Source of the DNA: Henriciella sp.
GTDB lineage: Bacteria > Pseudomonadota > Alphaproteobacteria > Caulobacterales > Hyphomonadaceae
Assembly: GCA_027019605.1 (NCBI GenBank)
Contig: JALUWJ010000043.1
Coordinates: 1 to 64,000, forward strand
DNA: 64,000 nucleotides
Reading direction: 5' to 3'
Shown: positions 8,356 to 17,902 of the stretch, piece by piece
Numbering within the stretch: position 1 is the first letter of the stretch
Layout of the letters: every line of letters begins with the position of its first letter
Program-made: the position numbers and the translations under genes
Notes under the pieces: model-generated
Seen by the model: only the letters and a program-made list of their open reading frames with translations
The model's database searches: none
What the model was told of the DNA's origin: nothing

Positions 8356-11034
8356 GTGCCTGACACCGCCCAACCTGTAAAAAAACCCAAGGCGCCAACG
8401 CCATTCATGGCGCAATACCTAGCGATCAAGGCGCAGCACCAAGATGCGCTTCTGTTTTTCCGCATGGGCGACTTTTACGAACTGTTTTTTGAGGATGCGG
8501 TGCGCGCCGCAGAAATCCTAGATATCACGCTGACCGCCCGCGGTGAGCATAATGGCGAACCAATCCCGATGGCCGGCGTGCCCTATCATGCCGCTGAAGG
8601 CTATCTCGCGCGATTGATAAAATCCGGTGAGCGGGTTGCCGTTTGCGAACAAACCGAAAGCCCCGCAGAAGCCAAAAAGCGCGGCTCGAAAGCGATCGTA
8701 AACCGTGAAATCGTTCGCATCGTCACACCCGGCACCATCACCGAGGAAAGCCTGCTACCCGCCCGCCAGGCGCAGGCGCTCGTGGCAGTGGTGTTTGGCG
8801 CAGGCGGCGCCGATGCCGCCCTCGCGGCTTGCGATGTTTCGACCGGCTATTTTGAAGTTTTTGCTTTCGCGCCCGAAGTCTTGTCTGAAACGCTTGGGGC
8901 TTTTCCGATCCGAGAGCTGTTGGTCACCGAGCGCGATGCTGAGCGTCCGCTGATCGGGATGGCCAATGAAGCGCTGAAACTGCCGCTCACCTATCGCCCG
9001 AACAGCGCCGCATCATCCAAATCTGGGGAACGACTTCTGAAAGACGCCTTCAAAGTGGCGGCGCTCGATGCGTTCGGCGCGTTCTCGAAAAGCGAGCTCG
9101 GGGCCTGCGGTCTCTTGCTGGACTATCTGTCGCTCACTCAAGCGGGCGCTGAAATCCGGCTTGATCCGCCGAAACGAAGCGCGAAGACCAGTGCCCTCAG
9201 CATTGATCCAGCGACGCGCGCGAGCCTTGAGATCGATACAGCGCTGAATGGCTCGCGGCAGGGCACGTTGCTCGATACGGTTGATCGCACGCTAACTTCA
9301 CCCGGCGCGCGGCTCTTGGCGTCTCGACTGGCGCGTCCAGAAACAGATCAAGGCGCGATCACCGCGCGATACGATTCAGTCGAGTATTTCCTGGCCAATG
9401 AGCATTTGCGCGACGCCATCCGCACGCGCCTGAAAAGCGCGCCTGACCTTGAACGCGCGCGCTCACGTATTCGGCTTGGGCGCGGAGGTCCGCGTGACCT
9501 CGCCGCGATTGGAACTGCCTTGAAGGCGGGCGAAGCGGCGGTGGCGGAAACCGCGCGCACACAAACCAATCCCCCCACTCTGATTGAACAAGCGCTTGAT
9601 GCGCTGACCCTCGCCAATCAACCCGAGCTTGCCGCGCTGACCACAGATCTTGGACAGGCGCTAAGCGATGACCTGCCAACCCTTGCCCGCGATGGCGGGT
9701 TCGTCGCGGATGGCTGGGACGCCGCGCTTGATGAAGCACGATCGCTGAAATCAGACAGCCGTCAGATTATCGCCGAACTGCAAGCACGATATTCTGACGA
9801 GACCGGCATCAGCGCGCTGAAAATCAAGTTCAACAATGTGCTTGGCTATTTCATCGATGTGCCGGCCCGGCATGCCGACCCGATGATGCAGTCGCCTCTG
9901 GCGGAGACGTTTATTCATCGCCAAACCCTGGCATCCAATGTCCGCTTCTCAACCGCAGAACTTTCGGAGCTTGCCGGAAAAATTTCCCGCGCCGACGATA
10001 TTGCGAAAGGCCGCGAGCTCGATGTGTTCGACCATTTCTGCCAGCGCATTGAGACGCTGTCTGAGCCCCTGAACGTCGCGGCCCTCGCCCTGGCCGAACT
10101 CGATACCGCGAGCGCCAATGCGGAATGGGCGCATGAGTGCCAGGCTGTGCGCCCTACCCTGAGCAACGACCCGGTGTTTCACGCAGAAGGCTTGCGCCAC
10201 CCTGTGGTTGAGGCTGCGCTACGCAAGCAAGGTGATGGCTTCACCGCCAATGATACGCTGCTGGATGCATCTGGCGCGCAAGGCCCCCGCTTGGCGGTCG
10301 TCACAGGTCCGAACATGGCCGGTAAATCGACCTATTTGCGGCAAGCCTGCCTGGCGGTCATCCTGGCGCAAGCGGGCCTCTATGTCCCGGCACGCCAGCT
10401 CACCATGGGCCTGGCAGATCGTGTATTCTCGCGCGTCGGGGCGAGTGATGACCTATCGCGCGGGCGCTCGACCTTTATGGTCGAAATGGTCGAGACAGCC
10501 GCGATCCTGACCCAGGCGACGGAACAGTCTTTCGTCATCCTGGACGAGGTTGGCCGTGGGACATCAACCTATGATGGCCTCGCTATCGCCTGGGCGGCGG
10601 TGGAGCATCTACACAATACCAATAAGTGCCGCGCCCTGTTCGCCACTCACTATCATGAGCTGACCGGTCTCGCAGACGATCTTGCCGCTGCAACCAATCT
10701 ATCGCTGCGCGCAAAAGAGTGGAAGGACGAGCTGGTCTTCCTGCATGACGTCCAATCAGGGCCAGCAGATCGTTCCTATGGCGTTCAGGTTGCGAAACTC
10801 GCGGGGCTCCCCGCAAAAGCTGTCAGGCGAGCCGAGCAAGTGCTTAAGAAGCTCGAAGCCGCCCCTGACGCGGTGGAGACGCTGCCTTTGTTTGCGGCCG
10901 TCGCGGATGACGCCGAAGTCCCTCAAGATGCGGACTCGCACCCCGCTCTCGATTTGCTCGACACCATCGATCCGGACGCCCTGACCCCACGCGACGCACT
11001 CGACGTTATCTATCGCCTGAAGAACAATCTCTAA
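8356..11034 (+). CDS. mutS: DNA mismatch repair protein MutS
   Basis: 892-residue mismatch recognition ATPase. The N-terminal mismatch-binding domain carries the Phe-X-Glu reading motif in [15 protein letters not shown]; the connector, lever and clamp domains follow; the C-terminal ATPase has Walker [14 protein letters not shown], Walker [21 protein letters not shown] and the helix-turn-helix dimer region. Length is normal for the family. The GTG at 8356 is used because the homologous region begins within about 15 codons and no ATG lies nearer. mutL is not in the window. The stop overlaps that of the opposing GGDEF gene through a shared CTAA. Confidence 0.97.
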   Translation: MPDTAQPVKKPKAPTPFMAQYLAIKAQHQDALLFFRMGDFYELFFEDAVRAAEILDITLTARGEHNGEPIPMAGVPYHAAEGYLARLIKSGERVAVCEQTESPAEAKKRGSKAIVNREIVRIVTPGTITEESLLPARQAQALVAVVFGAGGADAALAACDVSTGYFEVFAFAPEVLSETLGAFPIRELLVTERDAERPLIGMANEALKLPLTYRPNSAASSKSGERLLKDAFKVAALDAFGAFSKSELGACGLLLDYLSLTQAGAEIRLDPPKRSAKTSALSIDPATRASLEIDTALNGSRQGTLLDTVDRTLTSPGARLLASRLARPETDQGAITARYDSVEYFLANEHLRDAIRTRLKSAPDLERARSRIRLGRGGPRDLAAIGTALKAGEAAVAETARTQTNPPTLIEQALDALTLANQPELAALTTDLGQALSDDLPTLARDGGFVADGWDAALDEARSLKSDSRQIIAELQARYSDETGISALKIKFNNVLGYFIDVPARHADPMMQSPLAETFIHRQTLASNVRFSTAELSELAGKISRADDIAKGRELDVFDHFCQRIETLSEPLNVAALALAELDTASANAEWAHECQAVRPTLSNDPVFHAEGLRHPVVEAALRKQGDGFTANDTLLDASGAQGPRLAVVTGPNMAGKSTYLRQACLAVILAQAGLYVPARQLTMGLADRVFSRVGASDDLSRGRSTFMVEMVETAAILTQATEQSFVILDEVGRGTSTYDGLAIAWAAVEHLHNTNKCRALFATHYHELTGLADDLAAATNLSLRAKEWKDELVFLHDVQSGPADRSYGVQVAKLAGLPAKAVRRAEQVLKKLEAAPDAVETLPLFAAVADDAEVPQDADSHPALDLLDTIDPDALTPRDALDVIYRLKNNL

Positions 11035-12113
11035 GCCGCTTGCTGGTTTTTGAGGTCGAACTTGATCGCACTCTTGTCGGCAACTCTAACTTGCCGCGCC
11101 TGCTCGGTCGCCAGTTTGATTAGATCATCCGGCGCGATACCGGGGCGCAGTGAAGAGCCGCCAATATTGCATGTGATGTATCCAACCAGCGTGCCGCTTG
11201 GGCGCTTCATCAGTTTAAAGATCTCAAGCTCGTCAATGATCGTTCGTGCCACTTTACTGGCATCGCCATAGGCTGACCTCGGCAGAATGATCCCAAACAC
11301 GCTGCCCGAAAAGCGCGCGCAAACGCCTTTGTTTCCAACCGATCGGGTCATGATTTCAGAGACCGATTTCACAATGAACTCTGAGATATCCATACCAGCG
11401 CTATCGTTCAGCGCCTGGACATTTTTCAAACTCAAGATGAGGACCGTCAAAGAATAACCATTGGCGAGCGCTTCAGCGGACTTTTCCTCCAGCAAACTCA
11501 CAAATTTCTGCCGATTGATCAGCTCCGTAACCGAGTCTCGCATCAGGGTTTCGCGGACCTTCCCAACCCTGGTGCTGAGTTGAGAGATTTCGCTATGGGT
11601 GGTCTGCAAAGCCGATTGAACACCCAAGGCTGATTTTTTCGATGCCTCGCCTTGTTCGATAATGCCCTCAATCGCGCCGACGACTTGTTCGCGAGTGGAC
11701 CCGACCGGTAGCTGCTGTTTCGCCCGATCCAGCGATGATACATATTCGTCAGTGCTGGAAATGGCTTCGCTCACCAAAGATTGCGCGCCTGCGACTTTAT
11801 CCTCGATCGCGCGGCTAATCGTTTCCAGGTTTGCCTCGGCGCCGCCCCGGTCCCGCAGATAGGTGTCGAACAGCTGCTGAATCTCTGCTGCGGTGATGCC
11901 CCCATTTTCAGCCAGAACTTCATCGAGATCGGTGTTGAGCGCAGGATGACTCTGAGAGGCGTAAGCAAACCAAACTGCATATGAGTTTGGATCGGCAGAG
12001 CTCTTATGCTGAACGATAAGCTTAAATGCCGCTCGCCCATGATCCCACGAAATAGCACGCGGGGTTTTTACTTTCCCTGTTTGAGCAGAATTAGAGTCGG
12101 GAGCATGTATCAT
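11031..12113 (-). CDS. GGDEF-domain protein with degenerate active site
   Basis: 360 residues. An N-terminal helical domain (about 1-150, containing [15 protein letters not shown]) of a type often found in front of alphaproteobacterial GGDEF domains is followed by a coiled-coil-like stretch and a GGDEF fold (about 195-350, starting [19 protein letters not shown]). The signature loop reads SGSVF instead of GGDEF, in context [14 protein letters not shown], so the metal- and substrate-binding residues needed for cyclic di-GMP synthesis are missing. The upstream NQxxGHxxGD equivalent is also altered ([10 protein letters not shown]). It is more likely a regulatory or structural protein than a cyclase. 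It is monocistronic in this window and converges on mutS. Confidence 0.82.
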   Translation of the reverse strand: MIHAPDSNSAQTGKVKTPRAISWDHGRAAFKLIVQHKSSADPNSYAVWFAYASQSHPALNTDLDEVLAENGGITAAEIQQLFDTYLRDRGGAEANLETISRAIEDKVAGAQSLVSEAISSTDEYVSSLDRAKQQLPVGSTREQVVGAIEGIIEQGEASKKSALGVQSALQTTHSEISQLSTRVGKVRETLMRDSVTELINRQKFVSLLEEKSAEALANGYSLTVLILSLKNVQALNDSAGMDISEFIVKSVSEIMTRSVGNKGVCARFSGSVFGIILPRSAYGDASKVARTIIDELEIFKLMKRPSGTLVGYITCNIGGSSLRPGIAPDDLIKLATEQARQVRVADKSAIKFDLKNQQAA

Positions 12114-12149
12114 TCTGATGTCGGTCCTAGTTCTAATTGAATGCTTGGA

Positions 12150-12158
12150 TTATCCACC
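12150..12158 (+). promoter_or_regulatory. DnaA-box-like nonamer in the echA upstream region
   Basis: TTATCCACC differs from the classic DnaA box TTATCCACA only at the last base. It lies in the 251-bp stretch (12114-12364) between the divergent GGDEF gene and echA, upstream of echA-rpsT-dnaA. A GANTC site (GAATC at 12190-12194) and a 6-bp-stem inverted repeat (GCCGTC/GACGGC, 12316-12330) occur in the same stretch. A single box is weak evidence, so this is only a candidate. Confidence 0.3.
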
Positions 12159-12364
12159 TTTCGTTGCATGGCTTTTAAAGATATCGCGCGAATCCCGCAG
12201 ATCGCGATTAACCACGTCGCCGGGGCCAAGGGGCCCTCCCCCGCCGGATTGGCGTCTCTGACACCCGCTATCGACGCTTTGCGCTTTATAATCTACACCT
12301 TGCGCAGAATGGGCAGCCGTCAGCGACGGCGAACTTGGGCAAAATAAGGATAGCTGGGATTTCC

Positions 12365-13141
12365 ATGGCCTACGAAACACTCTTAACTGAGGTCGATGGC
12401 GCGGTGGCCGTCATCACTTTGAATCGTCCGGATGCGATGAACGCATTCAACAATCAACTGATGGACGAGCTGACAGCCGCACTCGATCGGTTCGACACAG
12501 ATCCAGAGATTGGCTGCATCGTGATCACGGGCTCAAAGAAAGCCTTTGCCGCCGGCGCTGACATTAAGGAAATGCGCGAGCTTTCTTATATGGAAGCCTA
12601 TTATAATGATTTCATCACCCGCAATTGGGAGCGGGCTGCACGCACTCGCAAGCCCTTGATCGCGGCCGTAAACGGCTATGCGCTCGGCGGCGGCTGTGAG
12701 CTGGCAATGATGTGTGACTTCATCCTGGCCGGCGCGAAAGCAAAGTTCGGCCAGCCAGAAATCACCATTGGCGTCTCGCCCGGCGCTGGGGGCACACAGC
12801 GCCTGACGCGCTTTGCCGGAAAGTCAAAGGCGATGGAAATGTGCCTGACTGGACGCATGATGGATGCCGAGGAAGCAGAACGCTGCGGCTTGGTCTCACG
12901 CATCGTCCCGGTGGATGATCTCGTCGAAGAGGCCAAGGCCGTTGCGAAAAAGATCGCTTCTATGCCGCGCGCCGCTGCGATGCTGACAAAAGAGATGGTG
13001 AATGCCGCCTATGAAACACCGCTCAGCCAAGGCGTTATGTTCGAGCGGCGCCTGTTCCATTCTCTGTTTGCAACCGAAGATCAGAAAGAAGGTATGGAAG
13101 CCTTCGTTGAGAAACGTCAGGCGCATTTCAAAAACCAATAG
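12365..13141 (+). CDS. echA: Enoyl-CoA hydratase
   Basis: 258-residue crotonase-family enzyme that hydrates trans-2-enoyl-CoA in beta-oxidation. Oxyanion-hole motifs are [10 protein letters not shown] and the [16 protein letters not shown] stretch; both catalytic glutamates of the family are in place, in GQPEITIG and in KAMEMCLTG after PGAGGTQRL. The ATG at 12365 gives the normal length; the open frame extends 10 codons upstream without homology. Its position just ahead of rpsT and dnaA is a conserved alphaproteobacterial arrangement. Natural substrate chain length cannot be read from the sequence. Confidence 0.93.
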   Translation: MAYETLLTEVDGAVAVITLNRPDAMNAFNNQLMDELTAALDRFDTDPEIGCIVITGSKKAFAAGADIKEMRELSYMEAYYNDFITRNWERAARTRKPLIAAVNGYALGGGCELAMMCDFILAGAKAKFGQPEITIGVSPGAGGTQRLTRFAGKSKAMEMCLTGRMMDAEEAERCGLVSRIVPVDDLVEEAKAVAKKIASMPRAAAMLTKEMVNAAYETPLSQGVMFERRLFHSLFATEDQKEGMEAFVEKRQAHFKNQ

Positions 13142-13274
13142 GCGTGCCCGATTGGGGTGATCGAAAAAGAGTCAGTAGATTCTACACGAACAAACGCATG
13201 CAGCGGTTGACGCGATGGGGTGCATTCTGTACTTAGCGCCTCTTCGCCAGATAGGGCGACCAAAGGAGTTTTAG

Positions 13275-13538
13275 ATGGCGAACACGAAATCAGCCAAAAA
13301 GATGGTGCGCAAGATCGCAACGCGCACCGAAGTGAACAAAGCGCGCCGCTCACGCATGCGCACTTATGTTCGTAAAGTTGAAGAAGCGATCGAAGCTGGT
13401 GACAAGGCGGCTGCCGCTGAAGCCCTGAAAGCTGCGCAACCTGAAATCATGCGCGCTGCTGGCAAAGGTGTGATCCATAAAAACACCTCATCTCGCAAAG
13501 TTTCGCGTCTCTCAGCACGCGTAAAGGCGATGGCGTAA
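13275..13538 (+). CDS. rpsT: 30S ribosomal protein S20
   Basis: 87-residue basic protein that binds 16S rRNA and is needed for small-subunit assembly. It begins [21 protein letters not shown], has the expected helical, Lys/Arg-rich composition, and ends [13 protein letters not shown]; length is normal. A good ribosome site (AAGGAG) lies 8 bases upstream of the ATG. A TTGACG hexamer at 13207-13212 could be the -35 box of its promoter, but no convincing -10 follows. A strong intrinsic terminator ends the unit at 13578-13607, separating it from dnaA. Confidence 0.97.
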   Translation: MANTKSAKKMVRKIATRTEVNKARRSRMRTYVRKVEEAIEAGDKAAAAEALKAAQPEIMRAAGKGVIHKNTSSRKVSRLSARVKAMA

Positions 13539-13577
13539 CGCCCACATAACTCTGTCTTTGAACAGATGAAATTGCAT

Positions 13578-13607
13578 AGCCCGCTGGTCCTGCCATGCGG
13601 GCTTTTT
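13578..13607 (+). terminator. Intrinsic terminator after rpsT
   Basis: Perfect 7-bp stem AGCCCGC/GCGGGCT with a 12-base loop, running straight into a T tract on the + strand about 40 bp after the rpsT stop. This insulates dnaA from rpsT read-through. Confidence 0.85.
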
Positions 13608-13987
13608 CTATGGCATTTTCGCTATAATTATCCGGGTGTCTTAACCTTGCAAATTCCACAAGGAATAGCCAATTTTGGCGTTGACAGAACAAAGCTTGAA
13701 TACGCTTTCACCATTGGGGATTGAAACCTGTCAAGCGCAACTTTTTTTCTTTTTTTTTGGCTGATTCTTCAAGGGGTTTGGACGAGTCAACCTGCGGTTT
13801 GACGGAGTTTGCGAAGTTTCTTCAGTTGCATGAAAAATCCGTCTCTGATTAACTATCTTCATCGACGGAAAGTCCTCTGCATACAGCGTATTTGGGGCAG
13901 GTTTTCGCAAACCTGATCAGAGGGCGTGTCTGTTCCGTTCGGTCACCAAGATGAACACATAAAAGAATTAAAAGAAAGGAACATCTG
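13608..13987 (+). other. Long leader/control region of dnaA (no gene)
   Basis: This 380-bp stretch between the rpsT terminator and dnaA holds no coding frame I can support. It contains a pyrimidine run of 17 bases (T7-C-T9, 13742-13758), two GANTC methylation-type sites (GATTC 13763-13767, GAGTC 13784-13788), an AT-rich patch, and a perfect inverted repeat at 13898-13915. A TATAAT at 13623-13628 and a TTGACA at 13681-13686 occur, but neither has a good partner box. I read it as the dnaA promoter and leader. I find no cluster of DnaA boxes, so I do not call it the replication origin. Confidence 0.6.
13898..13915 (+). promoter_or_regulatory. Perfect inverted repeat in the dnaA leader
   Basis: CAGGTTT-TCGC-AAACCTG is an 18-base element with 7-bp arms and a 4-base loop, ending 72 bp before the dnaA ATG. 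As DNA it could be an operator; as RNA it would form a compact hairpin in the dnaA leader. No T tract follows, so it is not a simple terminator. Confidence 0.55.
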
Positions 13988-15454
13988 ATGGGGCTGACGC
14001 ATGGGGTTGATGGGCAGAAAGCTGCACCCGAGACGGTTCAAGCCGTTGCTCATCAAGGTGCCAAAGCTATCTGGTCGAAGTCGCTGGACGCAATTGAAGC
14101 AGACACAAAACCGGGTAACGCGCAGCAATGGCTCACGGCCATTCGCTTTGTCGCTGAAGTTAACAATTCTATTGTCATCGCGGCACCGGATCAGCTGACC
14201 CTTGATCGGGTCACCTCGGATTTTGCTCGCCCGCTGCAACAGGCGTGGCGCAAACTGGATCCGAAGAACCGCCGTTTGAAGTTTGAGCTCTGGGGCCGAG
14301 TCCCAGAAGATGTGCGCGACGTTGTCGGCGATCCGTGGCTGAGTGAAGACGAAGCTGCAACGGTTGAAGCGGACGAGGTTCAGGCCGAGTATGAGGCTCT
14401 GGATATCGACCACGCGATGACCTTCGCGACATTGGTCTCTGGCCCTTCAAACGCACGCGCTGTCGGGCTTGGAAAACGCCTCGCAAAAGGCGCTCCGATT
14501 CCGGCTGGCGTGATCGTTATTTACGGACAGCCAGGCACCGGCAAAACGCATATTCTAAAAGCTATTGAAGCAGATGCGCAGGTGCGCGGCGACAAGCGTC
14601 GTCTAGCTTACATCTCGGCTGAAGAGTTTATGACCCGGTTCGTCAATGACTCTCGCTCTGGCGATACCAGCGCGCTACAAGCCTATGTGAAGCAGAACGA
14701 CCTTTTGCTGATCGACGATCTGCACTGGATTGCGGGCAAAGCGAAAACTGACAAAGCCTTCTTTGGCGCCCTGCGGGCCGTCACTTCAATGGGCGGTCAC
14801 GTGATCATCACGGCTGATGCTGCTCCAGGCGACATGGTTGGCCTGTCCAAAGAGCTTGCCGGTGAGATTAAAGGCGCGGCCTCGGTTGAAGTCGCCATGC
14901 CAGACAATGAGATGCGCAAGGCGATTGTTCGCCGCCATGTCGATCTGATCGCAAAGGATACCCCAAACTTTGCTCTCACCGACGCTATGGTTGAGCGCAT
15001 CATCGCAACCGTTCGCGGCGCTGGTCGTGAACTGTGCGGCGTGCTTTGGAGTTTGCAGCTCGAAACCGGTTATGGCGAACTCGCGCCGACCCCGGAAATG
15101 CTGGAAACCGTCATCCGCCGGATCGCGGGCGAGCCACGTACACCGACGCTTGATGATATTAAGCGGACTTGTATGGATCTGTACCGGATCTCTAAGACTG
15201 ACATTGAGAGCTCCAGCAAAGTCCGCACGATTTGCCATCCGCGCCAGGTCGCGATGTACCTTTCGCGCGTCATGACGGACAAATCTTTCCCGCAAATCGC
15301 GACGGCGTATAAGAAGAAAGATCACACGACCGTTCTGCACGCCTATCGCAAGATCAAGAAAGCCTTGGATAAGGGCGATCGCGATATGAGTGAGGAAATT
15401 GACCGGGTCAAAAATGCGGTCTTCGATCGTCTCGCTGGCCACGATCAGACCTGA
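13988..15454 (+). CDS. dnaA: Chromosomal replication initiator DnaA (strongly divergent)
   Basis: 488 residues. Domain I (about 24-100, AKAIWSKSLDAIE), short linker, AAA+ domain III with Walker A GQPGTGKTH (180-188), Walker B LLLIDDLHW (239-247), sensor I ITADAAP and sensor II Arg347 (GRELCG), then domain IV with DHTTVLHAYRKI (445-456) for DNA recognition. Context dnaA-dnaN-recF leaves no doubt about identity. Unusual: the Box VII segment that carries the arginine finger in other DnaA proteins reads SKELAGEIKG, with Glu289 and Glu293 where E. coli has Arg281 and Arg285. GGRDHTT is KKKDHTT and the position of E. coli Arg399 is Lys411. ATP binding looks intact; the inter-subunit ATP contact must differ. 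Preceded by GANTC sites. Confidence 0.95.
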   Translation: MGLTHGVDGQKAAPETVQAVAHQGAKAIWSKSLDAIEADTKPGNAQQWLTAIRFVAEVNNSIVIAAPDQLTLDRVTSDFARPLQQAWRKLDPKNRRLKFELWGRVPEDVRDVVGDPWLSEDEAATVEADEVQAEYEALDIDHAMTFATLVSGPSNARAVGLGKRLAKGAPIPAGVIVIYGQPGTGKTHILKAIEADAQVRGDKRRLAYISAEEFMTRFVNDSRSGDTSALQAYVKQNDLLLIDDLHWIAGKAKTDKAFFGALRAVTSMGGHVIITADAAPGDMVGLSKELAGEIKGAASVEVAMPDNEMRKAIVRRHVDLIAKDTPNFALTDAMVERIIATVRGAGRELCGVLWSLQLETGYGELAPTPEMLETVIRRIAGEPRTPTLDDIKRTCMDLYRISKTDIESSSKVRTICHPRQVAMYLSRVMTDKSFPQIATAYKKKDHTTVLHAYRKIKKALDKGDRDMSEEIDRVKNAVFDRLAGHDQT

Positions 15455-15511
15455 TCCACAGCGCGAGTCTGACAGGGACTTGCTTTTAGCTGGAAATTCG
15501 TGATTTTAGCG

Positions 15512-15535
15512 GCCCGCTCTCGAAATGGAGCGGGC
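15512..15535 (+). terminator. GC-rich hairpin between dnaA and dnaN
   Basis: Perfect 8-bp stem GCCCGCTC/GAGCGGGC with an 8-base loop, 57 bp after the dnaA stop. It lacks a proper T tract (TGATTCGTTT follows), so it may attenuate rather than stop transcription into dnaN. GANTC sites flank it at 15465-15469 and 15537-15541. Confidence 0.5.
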
Positions 15536-15601
15536 TGATTCGTTTATGCGGGACGATCAAACACGCAGGCAAGACCGGATAACCGGCAAAGGGATGATGA
15601 G

Positions 15602-16720
15602 ATGAAACTGACGATCGAACGCGGCGCGCTTTTGAATGCGCTTGGACATGTCCAAAATGTCGTGGAACGCCGGAATACGATCCCGATCTTGTCGAACATC
15701 CTGATTGATGCGACCGGCAGTGAAGTCAAATTCACCGCGACTGACCTGGATATCGAGGCAGTCGATCATGCCGATGCCAAGATCGCCGATGCTGGCGCGG
15801 TCACGGCCCCAGCCGGAACCCTGTTCGACGTCATCCGCAAACTGCCCACCGGCGCTGACGTTGAGCTTGAGTTAAACCCAGAGAACAGACAGCTGGCGAT
15901 CCGCTCCGGCCGCTCCAATTTCTCTCTGCCGACCCTGCCTGCTGGCGACTTCCAAACCATGACGCCAGACGAGGATGCAACTGAGTTTGATCTCGAAGCC
16001 GCAGACCTTCGTCGCCTCATCGACAAGACACGTTTCGCGATCTCAACTGAAGAAACCCGTTACTATCTCAACGGTGTCTACCTCCACACGGCGGACACGG
16101 ATGGCGGCAAGAAGCTGCGCACAGTGGCGACAGATGGGCACCGCCTGGCCCTGTCAGAAGTCGACGCTCCGAAAGGCGCTGAGGCCCTCGAAGGCGTTAT
16201 CGTACCGCGCAAAGCGGTTGGTGAAGTTCGCCGCCTGATCGACAGCGATGATGGTGACGTCTCGGTATCCGTGTCTGACACGAAAGTCGTGTTCAAGTCT
16301 GGCCGCGCCCAGCTGACCTCAAAGCTGATTGATGGCTCATTCCCAGACTATGCGCGCGTCATTCCGAAAGGGAACGCGAAAGCGCTGATCATCGACAACA
16401 AACTGTTCGAAGCCGCTGTCGACCGCGTCGCAACCGTCTCTGCGGAGCGCTCGCGCTCGATCAAACTCTCGCTCGCAGAAGGCCGCATCACACTGGCCGT
16501 GAACAGCGCCGAGACCGGCCAAGGCCATGAAGAAGTTGAGTGCGACTATCAAGATGACGAAATGGATATTGGCTTCAACGCGAAATACCTGCTCGACGTC
16601 ACCGCGCAGATCGAAGCGGAAGATGCTCGGTTCCTGTTCAATGATCCGGCCTCCCCTGCCCTCGTCCTCGATCCGGGCGATGAGAGCGCGCAATACGTGT
16701 TGATGCCGCTCAGGGTCTAG
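15602..16720 (+). CDS. dnaN: DNA polymerase III beta sliding clamp
   Basis: 372-residue ring-forming processivity clamp; two subunits encircle DNA and tether polymerase III and other partners. The three clamp repeats are recognisable, beginning MKLTIERGALLNALGHVQ and ending YVLMPLRV, the typical C-terminal strand of the peptide-binding pocket. A GAGATG context with AAGGGATGATGAG upstream serves as ribosome site. Its stop TAG shares its last base with the GTG start of recF, so the two are translationally coupled. Confidence 0.97.
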   Translation: MKLTIERGALLNALGHVQNVVERRNTIPILSNILIDATGSEVKFTATDLDIEAVDHADAKIADAGAVTAPAGTLFDVIRKLPTGADVELELNPENRQLAIRSGRSNFSLPTLPAGDFQTMTPDEDATEFDLEAADLRRLIDKTRFAISTEETRYYLNGVYLHTADTDGGKKLRTVATDGHRLALSEVDAPKGAEALEGVIVPRKAVGEVRRLIDSDDGDVSVSVSDTKVVFKSGRAQLTSKLIDGSFPDYARVIPKGNAKALIIDNKLFEAAVDRVATVSAERSRSIKLSLAEGRITLAVNSAETGQGHEEVECDYQDDEMDIGFNAKYLLDVTAQIEAEDARFLFNDPASPALVLDPGDESAQYVLMPLRV

Positions 16721-17829
16721 TGACCGCCCTCACCCGCCTTCGACTGACCGACTTTCGCAGCCATGCGAGCCTAGACCTCAAGCTCGACGCGCGACCCGTT
16801 TGCCTGTGGGGCTCGAACGGCGCCGGCAAAACCAACATTCTTGAAGCGATCAGCCAGCTCGGACCTGGGCGCGGCTTACGCGCGGCAGCGCTGCCAGACA
16901 TGACGCGTCATGGCGGCGAAACCGGCTGGACCGTTTCCGCGACACTTGATGATGACCGCAAGATTGGCGTTGGGCTTGAGCGCGGCGCGACCGGCAATAA
17001 ACGCACCGTCCGCCTCGACGGCGCCCCCGCGACAGCTTCAGATCTTGCAGATCTGATCCGGATCGTCTGGCTCACACCAGCGATGGACAGCGTGTTCCGA
17101 GGCGGCGCCAGCGAGAGACGTCGGTTCTTCGATCGCCAGGTTATGGCGCACATTCCGGGGCATGGCAGCGTCTCAAGCCGCTATGAAAAAGCCATGCGGG
17201 AGCGCAATGCCCTGCTCGAACGGGGCCGTGTCGACCCGGCATGGGCGGACGCGATTGAGGGCCGTATGGCCGAGGCTGGTGCCCTGATCGCAAGCCACCG
17301 CGCGCGCGTCCTGACTGCCTTGCAGGAGGGTATCAATGCCCGCCCGGAAGGCTATTTCCCGAAAGGCGATCTGGCGCTTGAAGGCGAACCTGAGCAACTC
17401 GCAGGTGAAGGTGCGAGCCTGTTCGATATCCAAGATCTGATTGCGGAGTCGCTCGCCAAAGGGCGCTACCGCGACCAAGCTGCCGGACGGACACTCTCCG
17501 GGCCGCATCGCACCGACCTTACCGTCATTCACCGCCCGACGGGTGCCCCGGCCGGAGAGGCCTCAACCGGCCAACAAAAGGCGCTCCTGATTGGCTTGAT
17601 CCTCGCCAGTGCCCGCGCGCTATCAGAGGATGGCGCAGGCCCAAGCCCACTTATCCTTCTCGATGAAGCTGCCGCCCACCTTGATCGCGACCGCCGCGCC
17701 GCCCTGTTCGACGAGCTGATCGAGCTTGGCGGCCAGGCCTGGCTGACCGGGACGGAAGAATTCCTGTTCGAAGCGTTTGGAGATCGCACACAGCGGGTCG
17801 AGGTTCTGGCAGATGCGGACGCGCCGTAA
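16720..17829 (+). CDS. recF: DNA replication and repair protein RecF
   Basis: 369-residue SMC-like ATPase that helps load RecA at gapped DNA during recombinational repair. Walker A GSNGAGKTNILEA, ABC-type signature STGQQKALLIGL and Walker B LILLDEAAAHLD are all present, with the family start TRLRLTDFRSH. The GTG at 16720 overlaps the last base of the dnaN stop (TAGTG), which fixes the start. Gene order dnaN-recF is conserved widely. gyrB, often next, is here displaced by two genes. Confidence 0.95.
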   Translation: MTALTRLRLTDFRSHASLDLKLDARPVCLWGSNGAGKTNILEAISQLGPGRGLRAAALPDMTRHGGETGWTVSATLDDDRKIGVGLERGATGNKRTVRLDGAPATASDLADLIRIVWLTPAMDSVFRGGASERRRFFDRQVMAHIPGHGSVSSRYEKAMRERNALLERGRVDPAWADAIEGRMAEAGALIASHRARVLTALQEGINARPEGYFPKGDLALEGEPEQLAGEGASLFDIQDLIAESLAKGRYRDQAAGRTLSGPHRTDLTVIHRPTGAPAGEASTGQQKALLIGLILASARALSEDGAGPSPLILLDEAAAHLDRDRRAALFDELIELGGQAWLTGTEEFLFEAFGDRTQRVEVLADADAP

Positions 17830-17902
17830 CGCGTCCTCAGATCTTTGGTGACAGCGGCATTATCGCCTCATAGGTTAACCGCCTAAAGCATTGAGGCGTC
17901 AC

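Noticed and set aside
12141-12347. 68-residue frame upstream of echA
   Set aside because: No ribosome site, no motif; better read as control region.
13623-13686. TATAAT at 13623 and TTGACA at 13681 as a dnaA promoter
   Set aside because: They are in the wrong order for one promoter and neither has a partner box at 16-18 bp.
13742-13758. T-rich run upstream of dnaA as a terminator or origin unwinding element
   Set aside because: No stem precedes it and there is no DnaA-box cluster around it.
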